DNA from: Martinezella lusitana | Lineage (GTDB): Bacteria; Pseudomonadota; Alphaproteobacteria; Rhizobiales; Rhizobiaceae | Length of the DNA stretch: 64,000 nucleotides | Direction: 5' to 3' | Assembly (NCBI RefSeq): GCF_016901135.1 | Contig: NZ_JAFEVL010000062.1 | Span: forward strand, 124,001 to 188,000 | In this document: positions 51,601-59,494 of the stretch, piece by piece | How positions within the stretch are numbered: position 1 is the stretch's first letter | How the letters are laid out: each line of letters opens with the position of its first letter | The notes under the pieces: model-generated | The model's database searches: none | Told to the model about the DNA's origin: nothing | Seen by the model: the letters and a program-made list of their open reading frames with translations, nothing else | Made by a program: the position numbers and the translations under genes

Positions 51601-51765
51601 GCGAAGGCATTGCGAAAAGATGGATTGCCTCCTCGCGATCAGGTCAAGATCGCCACCAAGTTCGGTTGGGACGTCGATCCGGATACGGGCATCAAGAGTG
51701 GCAATGTCAACAGCAGGCCGGGGAAGAGCGTATCCATCGGCCTGCGTGACCGGGCGCATCGATCA
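51601..51765 (+). pseudogene. Aldo/keto reductase remnant
   Basis: A short open stretch encodes ALRKDGLPPRDQVKIATKFGW and DVDPDTGIKSGNVNSRP, which matches the third-strand region of aldo/keto reductases (normally '...RDQVVIATKFGF...SRPEHI'). Nothing before or after it continues the family, and it has no start or catalytic Tyr. I read it as a decayed fragment. It lies between the broken DedA-like gene and the Crp/Fnr gene. Confidence 0.6.
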
Positions 51766-51788
51766 TGATCCGTGGCTGTTGGTATCAA

Positions 51789-52541
51789 CTATCGCAGATA
51801 CGACGAATCGAAATCAGCCAAACGCTCCAGCCTCTTGGCGTCGAGGAGTTCCACCGATCCTTCATGAAACGTCATTGCGTTCAACTCGCGTAATTGCCTG
51901 AGAACGCGATTGAAATGGACTGCGGTCAAACCCAGTGCATCGGCGATCAGTGACTGAGTTAGGGGACATTGATATGCCGTCTTCGTCCCTAAACCCACGA
52001 GACTCAGTCGCGAGCCCAGTTCAAGGAAGAAATGGGCCACCCTATCGATGGGTCGGCGCCGGCCGACGTCAACCAGATGCTGGACGACAATAGCCTCGTC
52101 CCTCAATGTCGACCAGAGTATCGACATGGCAAGACGGCCATTGCCATCAAACGCTTCAAGCAGGTCCTGGAGGTTTATCTCTCCGACCTCGACGCGTGTT
52201 ATGGCGCAAAGGCTATCATCGGAATTGGGAAGCAGAAGCCGCCGAATGCCAATGAGATCGCCCGGAACGTAGAAATTGATGACCTGCCGTGTCCCATTGC
52301 GCATAAGCTTATAGGAGCACGCCCAACCCGAGCAGAGGATATATGCATTTTGGAGCTGCTGCCCCTCGTGGATGATGTCGCATCCCTTCGTAAAGACGCG
52401 CTTGCGGATTTCGAGCGAGTCCAAGGCCGCCTTGTCTTCAGGCAAGAAGGCGATATGCGTGTCAAGGTTACGCGCGTTCGTGCTTGTCGGGAGGGGAAGA
52501 GGTCTCGTTTTGGCCCCGAGCAGGGATAGATCATGTGGCAT
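51789..52541 (-). CDS. Crp/Fnr-family transcription regulator
   Basis: About 250 residues from the Met at 52541 (an in-frame GTG at 52571 adds ten). The N-terminal cyclic-nucleotide-type beta-roll runs from about residue 30 to 140 (GCDIIHEGQQLQNAYILCSGWACSYKLMRNGTRQVINFYVPGDLIG, in pieces), followed by a long dimer helix. The C-terminal winged helix has CPLTQSLIADALGLTAVHFNRVLRQLRE. The four-Cys iron-sulphur site of FNR is absent and the cAMP-binding Arg/Glu set is not obvious, so it is of the rhizobial FnrN-unlike 'Crp/Fnr' type with unknown signal. The 451 bp upstream to the next gene hold no other gene that I can support. Confidence 0.88.
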   Translation of the reverse strand: MPHDLSLLGAKTRPLPLPTSTNARNLDTHIAFLPEDKAALDSLEIRKRVFTKGCDIIHEGQQLQNAYILCSGWACSYKLMRNGTRQVINFYVPGDLIGIRRLLLPNSDDSLCAITRVEVGEINLQDLLEAFDGNGRLAMSILWSTLRDEAIVVQHLVDVGRRRPIDRVAHFFLELGSRLSLVGLGTKTAYQCPLTQSLIADALGLTAVHFNRVLRQLRELNAMTFHEGSVELLDAKRLERLADFDSSYLR

Positions 52542-52992
52542 GAAGATGCTTTCAAGGTTCGATCGGTACACAACCCCCTGCCGCAGATATTGTACCGGAA
52601 CGTTCCACTCACAAGTTTAACCCAGATTAACAAATGGTAGGGAAACGAAGGATCGTCGCATGTCAAATGGCATGGATTCTTCAAGATTTGCAAGGTGTTA
52701 GAAGCCTAAGCGTCCGTTCTGCCGTTCCTCACCGATCATGCACTTCTTAGTGAAACAGACGTGATTGGCGCCCACCGCAAGTGCTGCGGCTGTGTATCGG
52801 GGTGGCAAACGAATTGAGGCTGACGCCGCGCGCGGCGGAAAAATTCCAATGCATTGATTGAGATCATATCGAGGCCGCACGGAACAGCTCATGACTGGAG
52901 CGTGCACAAGTTTCTACTAACCGGTGCACTTTCGGAAACTTGAAACCATGCCCGTTCAAGAAAACCGGCAACAGCTCCTAATGGAGATTGAG

Positions 52993-53391
52993 ATGTTCAG
53001 AATGCCCAAACCAACCATTGTCCTCGCCCTCGTGGGAACGAGTCTCGCGGCTCTCGCGGCTTCATCTGTTCCTAGCTTTGCCGCACCCACCACCTGCGCC
53101 GGAGACCTTCGGCTCACGAGAATGGAGTTGCGCGACACCCCGGACGGTCAACACAAGAATGAAGCCATGGGACTCTATTCCTCGGCGATCAACGCGTACG
53201 ACAATGGGCAGCAGAGACAATGCCTGGGAGACCTAAATAAGGCCGGTACCGTACTTGCCTCCACCTCCATGTACCCCTTTGATCCAGGCAATGTTGGTGT
53301 GGTGGACCCGCCCTCAAATGCGGGACACCACCAAGGCGAACATGATCATGACCACGACCATGGCCATGATCATGGCCACGGGCGTGGCTAG
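52993..53391 (+). CDS. Secreted protein with His/Asp-rich tail
   Basis: A 132-residue protein. I do not recognise the family. It has a signal peptide (FRMPKPTIVLALVGTSLAAL...SFAAP, about 32 residues), a small central region with two Cys residues, and a tail of alternating His with Asp, Gly and Glu (GHHQGEHDHDHDHGHDHGHG). Such tails bind Zn, Ni or Cu, so it could be a periplasmic metal store or chaperone. The start 52993 has GGAG close upstream; an in-frame ATG at 52981 would add four residues. It appears monocistronic, with a strong hairpin 36 bp after its stop. Confidence 0.7.
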   Translation: MFRMPKPTIVLALVGTSLAALAASSVPSFAAPTTCAGDLRLTRMELRDTPDGQHKNEAMGLYSSAINAYDNGQQRQCLGDLNKAGTVLASTSMYPFDPGNVGVVDPPSNAGHHQGEHDHDHDHGHDHGHGRG

Positions 53392-53426
53392 ACCCGTATC
53401 GCCAAATAGGACGAACGAATAGGTGG

Positions 53427-53460
53427 GACACGGCCCGCAACGCGAGTTGCGGGCCGTGTC
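53427..53460. terminator. Perfect 15-bp hairpin with GCGA tetraloop
   Basis: GACACGGCCCGCAAC (53427-53441), loop GCGA, then its exact complement (53446-53460). The GNRA-type loop makes it very stable. No T-run follows (TTACCG), so it may be a processing or stabilising element, or a terminator helped by the stem alone, for the His-rich protein gene. Confidence 0.65.
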
Positions 53461-53574
53461 TTACCGAGGTCTGGCTACGCAAAGCACTGGATACGACAGG
53501 CCGTTCCGACACAAATGAGTTGCCAGTGATTTCCGCTTGGTCCACAAGCGTTACAGGATTATCGGAAGGCGGTT

Positions 53575-54717
53575 ATGCGGTATCTGAGGACAGGGCCGCG
53601 GCGGGCACAGGTTCCCCTCACGGACATCAAACGCGCTAAGACGGTCGGTCTGCGTTCCGGCGAAATCGCCGACCGAAATATCCGCGTCATCCTGGAAGCG
53701 ATAAGGCGTCATGGTCCGCTGACGCGGCTTGAGCTCGGGCAGCATTGCGGACTGAGCGGCCCGGGAATCACCAACATATTGCGCAGGCTCGCTGATGATG
53801 GCCTGATCAGTTCCAACAGGCGCAACAATGGTGTTGGAGGCGCGTCCTCCGCCGAGTTCGCCTTGCGGCCGGAAGGGGCTTTTTCGATAGGCATCCGCCT
53901 GCGCCCATCGCACGGCGAAATCGTCCTGATCGATCTTAGCGGCCAGGTGCATGAGCGCCGGACATTCAGCGTGACGGACGCAGCCGTCGATACCGCAAAG
54001 GCTGCCGTTGACGATCTCATGCAAGGCGAAGCAAGGTCCTTGCGGATCTTCGGGCTCGGCATCGCCGCGAACGGCTGGACCGACGAGCAGACCGACCGGC
54101 TCGCCGCCATGCTGACGCTGCCACGCATATTCGCCGAGAACGAATGCACGGCCGCCCTCCTTGCGGAGCGCACGATGGGCAATGCCGTGCCGCTGGACGC
54201 GCTGGCGATGATCATCATCGACGAAGACGTCCAGGCTGGCTACCTCATCCGCGGAATACCCTTTTCAGGCGTTCATGGCAGAGCCGGCAGCATCGGCGAA
54301 ATGCACACCGGCGCCGACAACGTTCCCCTCGATGGCGCTGTCGGTTTCGGCGCCTTGAGGGCGATGTTGAGCCAAGAGGACTTCGAACGCATGCGCGAGG
54401 GATACGAACTACCGAGATCGCCGGCGCTCGACAAATGGGTTCGCAGCGCGGCCGGCCATCTCCTCGACCCGATCCTTGCCATTGCCGGCTTCATTGCGCC
54501 CAGCACGATCATGATCGGAGGGGATTTGCCGCGCGGCCTCATCGAATCCCTCATTCATCAACTATCGATCGAACGCCGGGATACCACTGTCCGCCCGTTT
54601 TTGACCCCCTGGATTTCTCCGATGAAACCCGCGAGTTTCAGTGGCGGCGGTATCGCACTGGGCGCCGCCCTTTTGCCCTTCCTCGACGCATTGCTGCCGC
54701 CGCCAGCGGCAGGCTAG
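53575..54717 (+). CDS. ROK-family transcription regulator 1 (degenerate kinase domain)
   Basis: A 380-residue ROK protein: an N-terminal winged HTH (NIRVILEAIRRHGPLTRLELGQHCGLSGPGITNILRRLADDGLI, in pieces) at about residues 35-80, then an actin-like ROK domain. The usual phosphate loop DxGGT is replaced (GIRLRPSHGEIVLIDLSG) and the zinc motif CXCGXXGCXE is missing (GRAGSIGEMHTG in its place), so it should not phosphorylate sugar. It begins the sugar locus and converges on the Gfo/Idh/MocA gene 88 bp away. Repression of the ABC importer, with a sugar or sugar phosphate as inducer, is the likely role. Confidence 0.87.
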   Translation: MRYLRTGPRRAQVPLTDIKRAKTVGLRSGEIADRNIRVILEAIRRHGPLTRLELGQHCGLSGPGITNILRRLADDGLISSNRRNNGVGGASSAEFALRPEGAFSIGIRLRPSHGEIVLIDLSGQVHERRTFSVTDAAVDTAKAAVDDLMQGEARSLRIFGLGIAANGWTDEQTDRLAAMLTLPRIFAENECTAALLAERTMGNAVPLDALAMIIIDEDVQAGYLIRGIPFSGVHGRAGSIGEMHTGADNVPLDGAVGFGALRAMLSQEDFERMREGYELPRSPALDKWVRSAAGHLLDPILAIAGFIAPSTIMIGGDLPRGLIESLIHQLSIERRDTTVRPFLTPWISPMKPASFSGGGIALGAALLPFLDALLPPPAAG

Positions 54718-54804
54718 GGCAGACGAAATTGAAGAACGAGAGCGTGGTGACCACTCGAACAAAAGACCATCACGCTCCCGTGGTTACACGCTTGGTCGGC
54801 GATG

Positions 54805-55851
54805 TCAGGCAAGCGCCTCGTCCGCATGGCTGAGATCGGAGGCGATCGCTTGGTCGAGAACCTTCTGGATATTGGCAGCCCGCCGGAAGGACGGCTCCTG
54901 GGTCTTGCCCGCCCGCACGGCCTGGACGAAACGCTGATAGTTGGTCTCGACCGGGTCGAACGCGACATCGCGCCACGTCGCCGTGTGCACATCCTCTCCA
55001 AGGCAGGCGCGCAATGTCGATTTGCCGGTATCGTACATAATCTCGATCGAGCCGGTCTCGCCGTAAACGCGCAGCCGTAGCTGGTCCATCTGGCCGGCCG
55101 CCGTCCGTGTCGCCTGGATGGTGCCGATGGCGCCGCTGCTGAAATCGACATTCATGATGAAGCTGTCGTTCGCGTCGAGATCATATTCGCCGATCTTGTG
55201 ACCCGGGGCCTTGTTGAATGTCTTCAGGCGGGCGAAGACATGTGCCACGTCGAGTCCGGAGCCATAGGACGTGAAATCGACAATATGGATGCCGATGTCG
55301 CCGAGCGCACCGTTCGAGCCATGCTTCTTGCTCAACCGCCACAGCCATTTACTTTCCGTTTTCCAGTCGCCCCAGTGCCGGCCGACCAGCCAGCTTTGCA
55401 GATGCGAGGCTTCGACATGCCGAACTTCGCCGATTTCTCCCGCCAGTACCATCTGGCGTCCCTTCTGAAGAGCCGGTGAGTTGCGATAGGTGAAGTTGAC
55501 CATGCCGACCTTGCCTGAACGTTCCATCGCGTCGGCCATCTCCACTGCCTTGACGGCATCCGTCGCCAGCGGCTTTTCGCAAAAGACGTGCTTGCCGGCG
55601 GCGATCGCCTGCAGGGTCGTCGGATGGTGAATGCGGTCCGGCGTCACGTTGGCGACGGCATCGAATTCTCCCCACGCCAGCGCTTCCTCCAGCGAGCCGA
55701 AGTGATTGGGAATGCCGTGCTGCGAGCAAAATGTAGCGAGACGTTCGGGGTCTATGTCGACGCCCCCCACAACGCTGACGCCGTCAATTTCCTTGAATCT
55801 TGTGGCGTGCTGGTTGGCCATGCCGCCGGTGCCGAGAATGAGCAAACGCAT
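54805..55851 (-). CDS. Gfo/Idh/MocA-family oxidoreductase
   Basis: A 348-residue NAD(P)-dependent dehydrogenase. The Rossmann start is MRLLILGTGGMANQHATRF, and the catalytic Lys-Pro pair is in VFCEKPLATDAVKA near residue 95. The second-domain motif with Asp and His (SNGALGDIGIHIVDFTSY) lies near 180. The family oxidises sugars, inositols or sugar alcohols and works with isomerases such as the one encoded at 60781. It is divergent from the ABC importer operon, with 270 bp between that hold a candidate promoter. Its 3' end faces ROK regulator 1. Confidence 0.9.
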   Translation of the reverse strand: MRLLILGTGGMANQHATRFKEIDGVSVVGGVDIDPERLATFCSQHGIPNHFGSLEEALAWGEFDAVANVTPDRIHHPTTLQAIAAGKHVFCEKPLATDAVKAVEMADAMERSGKVGMVNFTYRNSPALQKGRQMVLAGEIGEVRHVEASHLQSWLVGRHWGDWKTESKWLWRLSKKHGSNGALGDIGIHIVDFTSYGSGLDVAHVFARLKTFNKAPGHKIGEYDLDANDSFIMNVDFSSGAIGTIQATRTAAGQMDQLRLRVYGETGSIEIMYDTGKSTLRACLGEDVHTATWRDVAFDPVETNYQRFVQAVRAGKTQEPSFRRAANIQKVLDQAIASDLSHADEALA

Positions 55852-56015
55852 AATGTCCTCCTGGATCTAACAGCCGGCTATCGTCATAGCCGAAGGAAAA
55901 GCATCTCCATCGCGACCGCAGCATCTGCGGTCGTGTGTTTCACTATCTGGAAAAGGGCATTCGTCCCTTCAGCTCGTGTTGAAAGCCGCCATCCTTGGAT
56001 CCTCCATCCCGTGGC

Positions 56016-56046
56016 TTGACATCAAATCAAAGTAACTTAATCTATT
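56016..56046 (+). promoter_or_regulatory. Candidate promoter of the sugar ABC operon
   Basis: TTGACA (56016-56021) is followed 17-19 bp later by AATCTA/TCTATT (56039-56046) in a locally AT-rich stretch. It is the only clear -35-like hexamer in the divergent region 55852-56121 upstream of the binding-protein gene. The spacing is good but the -10 match is weak. Confidence 0.4.
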
Positions 56047-56121
56047 TAATGCAGCATGGAAATGAGGAGAGGTCAACTGACCACCAGGCTGCATCCATTC
56101 ACAATGGGGAGGAGACCCATC

Positions 56122-57420
56122 ATGATCAGAGCAACCGTCAGCGCGCTTGCGCTGGGCTCGGCGTTGTTGTCAGTGCATGCCGTCTTCGCACAGGAATTGG
56201 CGACGAAGGACCGGATCGGCCTTGCCGATGCGCCCAAGACGCTCGTTGTCCGTCTGACGAACGACAGCCCGAATAATGCCGATCCGGCGATTGCCGACGG
56301 TTACCAGAAACTCTTCGTCGACTTCATCAAAAAGCATCCGGACTGGAAGCTGCAGCTGCAGTTCATGTCAACAGACATCGGCACCGAGCAGGCGAAAATG
56401 CTCGAGCAGGCCAAGGCCGGGAATGCGCCGGATTGCGCGGCGGTCGATTCCTTCGTCCTGTCGCAGTTCATGGTCAATCACGTCCTCGCCGATTTCACGC
56501 CGTATTTCTCAAAGGATGAAGTCGCCGATCTCTTCCCTTTCATCCGCACCGGCATCCTCGACAAGGACGGAACGATCCGCGCCTGGTGGTGGGATACGGA
56601 TCTTCGCGTGCTCTATCGCAACAAGTCCATCGTTCCCGATGCGCCGAAGACCTGGGACGACCTGAAGACAGCGGCACTCTCCTCCGTCAAGCAGGGAATG
56701 GAAGGGGTCATCTTCAATGGCGGCCGCTACGAGGGAGCCACTTTCGATTGGCTGGCAAACTACTGGGCCCTTGGCGGCAAGCTGGTGGATGACAGCGGCA
56801 AGCCTGTCTTTGGCGAGGGGGAGAACAAGGAGAAATTTCTCAAGGCTCTGAATTACTACAAGGATCTCGTCGCTTCCGGCGCCGCGCCGAAGCGGGTGAC
56901 CACCATTGCCAACTATGATGATCTGAACGCTGCCGCTGCCGCCGGCACGACTGCGCTCTTTATCGGCGGCAACTGGCAATATGCGCAGCTGAAGGCAACG
57001 CTGGACGAGGCCGACTTCAACAACTGGACGTTTTCGCCGATCCCCGGCCCGACAGCGGATCACCGCTCTACCGGTACCGGCGGCTGGACGATTGCCGCCT
57101 TCAGCAAGGACAAGGACAAGGTGGAGATGTGCGCCAATCTCGCTCGTGAGGTCTACATGGGCCCGGCAAACGCACTGCAGCAGCAGCTTCCGACCAGGAA
57201 GTCGCTATTCGATAAATATCCGGTCTTCGCCACGGATGCGAACAAGACCTTCTCTCAGGCATTGGCCGACGGGCAAGCACGGCCCGGTGTGCCGATCTAT
57301 CCCGAGATCTCCAATCAGATCCAGATCATGATGGGTGACGTCCTTTCCGGCACCAAGCAGCCGGAAGAAGCGCTCGATGCTGCCTTTAAGGCGACGATGG
57401 AGGCTTACAAGCGTCTCTAG
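56122..57420 (+). CDS. ABC sugar importer substrate-binding protein (family 1)
   Basis: A 432-residue periplasmic binding protein with a signal peptide (MIRATVSALALGSALLSVHAVFAQ, in pieces). The extracellular solute-binding family 1 pattern is clear: 'EQAKMLEQAKAGNAPDCAAVDSF', 'PKTWDDLKTAA' and 'AALFIGGNWQYAQLK'-type segments. Such proteins feed UgpB/MalE-type CUT1 importers for oligosaccharides, glycerol-phosphate or sugar alcohols. GGGGAGGAG lies 7 bp before the ATG at 56122. It is followed by two permeases, a second ROK regulator, an isomerase and the ATPase in one direction. Confidence 0.92.
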   Translation: MIRATVSALALGSALLSVHAVFAQELATKDRIGLADAPKTLVVRLTNDSPNNADPAIADGYQKLFVDFIKKHPDWKLQLQFMSTDIGTEQAKMLEQAKAGNAPDCAAVDSFVLSQFMVNHVLADFTPYFSKDEVADLFPFIRTGILDKDGTIRAWWWDTDLRVLYRNKSIVPDAPKTWDDLKTAALSSVKQGMEGVIFNGGRYEGATFDWLANYWALGGKLVDDSGKPVFGEGENKEKFLKALNYYKDLVASGAAPKRVTTIANYDDLNAAAAAGTTALFIGGNWQYAQLKATLDEADFNNWTFSPIPGPTADHRSTGTGGWTIAAFSKDKDKVEMCANLAREVYMGPANALQQQLPTRKSLFDKYPVFATDANKTFSQALADGQARPGVPIYPEISNQIQIMMGDVLSGTKQPEEALDAAFKATMEAYKRL

Positions 57421-57423
57421 CCG

Positions 57424-57467
57424 AAGCAATTCGGACGAAAGCGTAAGCGGCTTTCCGACCGGGATTG
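57424..57467. repeat. Interspersed rhizobial element, copy 2
   Basis: AAGCAATTCGGACGAAAGCG...GGCTTTCCGACCGGGATTG has the same build as the elements at 28228 and 59361: AATT-containing ends and an internal GAAA/TTTC pair around a GC-rich centre. It lies directly after the binding-protein stop. Confidence 0.5.
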
Positions 57468-57477
57468 TTTGATGAAG

Positions 57478-57516
57478 GGATCGGCTCTGCGACCCAGTGA
57501 TGGTTTGAGCCGATCC
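57478..57516 (+). repeat. Stem-loop between binding-protein and permease genes
   Basis: GGATCGGCTC (57478-57487) and GAGCCGATCC (57507-57516) form a perfect 10-bp stem with a 19-base loop. As in many sugar ABC operons it probably raises the ratio of binding protein to membrane components by protecting the upstream mRNA. Confidence 0.6.
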
Positions 57517-57577
57517 AGCCGCGGCGATGTCTCCCTGGGCGTCGTCAATCGCCATCAAAATGCGGATAGAGAAGCTC

Positions 57578-58507
57578 ATGAGTCCCATCGCAATTGAGGC
57601 AGCAAGTCCGTCGCCCAGCAGATCGTTCGCGCGTCGCTTTGCCGGTGCGCCGCTGCCGTGGATGATGCCGGCAATCATCGTCATCGGCCTGTTTTATCTC
57701 TATCCGGTGTTCGACGTCTTCCGCCTGTCGCTGACCAACGCGACCCTTATCGGCGACAACCAGCAATACACGCTGGACTCCGTCGTCAACACCCTGAGCT
57801 CCCCGCAGCTTCCCGACATTCTCTGGGCGACCCTCGTCTTTGTCGGCGGCAGCGTCGTAGGGCAGCAGGTTCTCGGTCTTGCAGTCGCCGTGGTCGTCGT
57901 TCGCGGCGAACACCGCGGCCTGTTCGGCACCGCCATCCTGCGGACGACAGCGCTGGTCGCCTGGGTCGTGCCGGGGATTGCCGGCGGCATCATCTGGCAG
58001 ATGCTGTTTTCCGAGGCGCCCTATGGCGCCCTCAACAGTATCCTGCGTCTCATGCATCTGCCCGCCGTCGCCTGGTTGTCCGATCCGGCGATCGCGCCCT
58101 GGTCGGCGCTCTTGTCCAACATCTGGCGCGGCACGGCTTTCTCCATGGTGGTCATGTATGCGGCGTTGAAGGCCATCGACCCCTCGCTCTACGAGGCTGC
58201 GGAAGTCGATGGCGCGACAGGGTGGCAACGGTTCATATTCGTGACCTTGCCGCAGCTGCGTTCGGCCATTCTCGTCAATATGATCCTCATCACCATCATG
58301 ACGGTCAACACCTTCGATGCCATCATCACGCTGACAGGCGGCGGCCCTGGGCGGGCAACCGAAGTCATCTCCCTCTACGTCTTCAATATCGTCTTCAGGA
58401 ATTATGACCTGTCCGGGGGCAGCGTGCTTTCGGTGCTGATGCTGTTCATCAGTCTCGGTCTCGCCCTTGTCTACGCGTCGTTTCTGCCCAAGGAGGAACA
58501 GCAATGA
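57578..58507 (+). CDS. ABC sugar importer permease 1 (MalF/UgpA type)
   Basis: A 309-residue permease with six main helices. The EAA motif contacting the ATPase is LYEAAEVDGATGWQRFIFVTLPQL near residues 205-228. The start at 57578 is chosen because the first helix then follows a normal basic N-terminus; an in-frame ATG at 57560 and a codon at 57527 are possible. The ribosome-binding site is weak. It overlaps the second permease by 4 bp (ATGA). Confidence 0.9.
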   Translation: MSPIAIEAASPSPSRSFARRFAGAPLPWMMPAIIVIGLFYLYPVFDVFRLSLTNATLIGDNQQYTLDSVVNTLSSPQLPDILWATLVFVGGSVVGQQVLGLAVAVVVVRGEHRGLFGTAILRTTALVAWVVPGIAGGIIWQMLFSEAPYGALNSILRLMHLPAVAWLSDPAIAPWSALLSNIWRGTAFSMVVMYAALKAIDPSLYEAAEVDGATGWQRFIFVTLPQLRSAILVNMILITIMTVNTFDAIITLTGGGPGRATEVISLYVFNIVFRNYDLSGGSVLSVLMLFISLGLALVYASFLPKEEQQ

Positions 58508-59346
58508 GTGTCAGAACGGGCAGCCGCCTCGGCGATCTCATCAGCTATCTCTTCATGCTCGTGATGTTCGTCTTCTTTGCCGGACCGCTTTCCTACCTGC
58601 TGTCGATGGCGATGCGAGACCGTCGGGAAATCTATCGCGGCGTTGCGAGGTACATCCCGAACAATCCGACCTTCGAGAATTTCGTGACCGTGCTGAACAA
58701 CAGCTATTTCCAACTTTATCTCTGGAATGGCCTGAAGCTTGCGGCCTTAAGCGGCCTCGGCGTTCTCATCGTTGCGCTTCCGGCCGCCTATGCTTTTTCC
58801 CGCTTCCAGTTCCGCGGCAAGGGCCTGTCGATGATGGGGCTGTTGATGTTCCAGATGATCTCGCCGCTTGTGATCATGGTCCCTCTCTATCGCTATATGA
58901 ACCGGCTCGGCCTGCTCGACACGCATTTCGCCGTAGTCATGGTCTATGTCGCGCTCGGCGTGCCGGTGGCGACGTGGTTGTTGAAGAATGCGGTGGACAG
59001 GATACCGCGCAGCCTCGACGAAGCGGCGATGATCGACGGCTGCAACAGTTTCTCGGTTTTCTGGCGCATCATACTGCCGTTGTCGGCACCGGGGATCGCA
59101 TCGGTCTTCATCATCACCGTCATCGCGGGATGGTCGCAATTCCTCGTGCCGTTTCTGCTTCTCACGCAGAACAATCTGATGCCGATTGGCGTCGGAATCT
59201 TCAATTTCAAGGGAATGCAGACCGATTCCTCCGTCCAGTTGCTGGCCGCCGCCTGCCTGATCTCCGTTGTACCGGCGATCATCGCCTTCCTGTCACTGCA
59301 GCGGCTGATCCTTGGGGCGATGACCAGCGGGGCGATAAAGGGCTGA
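58504..59346 (+). CDS. ABC sugar importer permease 2 (MalG/UgpE type)
   Basis: A 280-residue permease with six helices and the EAA motif SLDEAAMIDGCNSFSVFWRIILPLSAPG near residues 172-200. Together with permease 1 it forms the heterodimeric channel of a CUT1 importer. Its gene overlaps permease 1 by 4 bp and is followed by a copy of the interspersed repeat before the second ROK gene. Confidence 0.92.
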   Translation: MSVRTGSRLGDLISYLFMLVMFVFFAGPLSYLLSMAMRDRREIYRGVARYIPNNPTFENFVTVLNNSYFQLYLWNGLKLAALSGLGVLIVALPAAYAFSRFQFRGKGLSMMGLLMFQMISPLVIMVPLYRYMNRLGLLDTHFAVVMVYVALGVPVATWLLKNAVDRIPRSLDEAAMIDGCNSFSVFWRIILPLSAPGIASVFIITVIAGWSQFLVPFLLLTQNNLMPIGVGIFNFKGMQTDSSVQLLAAACLISVVPAIIAFLSLQRLILGAMTSGAIKG

Positions 59347-59360
59347 TGATGTTGGTCAAA

Positions 59361-59420
59361 GTCATTCCAGGAAAAGCGCTTGAGCGGCTCTCCGTGCGAG
59401 ATTGCGAACAACAAGGAGCG
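59361..59420. repeat. Interspersed rhizobial element, copy 3
   Basis: GTCATTCCAGGAAAAGCGCTTGAGCGG...GCGAGATTGCGAACAACAAGG resembles the element at 28228 (ATTCCAGGAAAAG-GC block and ATTGCG-AA-AACAA block in the same order). It fills most of the gap between permease 2 and ROK regulator 2. Confidence 0.6.
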
Positions 59421-59494
59421 GTTTTGAGATTTCGTGACGAGCCGAACTGCCCTAACGAACTGGGTAAGGATTTCGGACGAGGGAATATTCAAAC

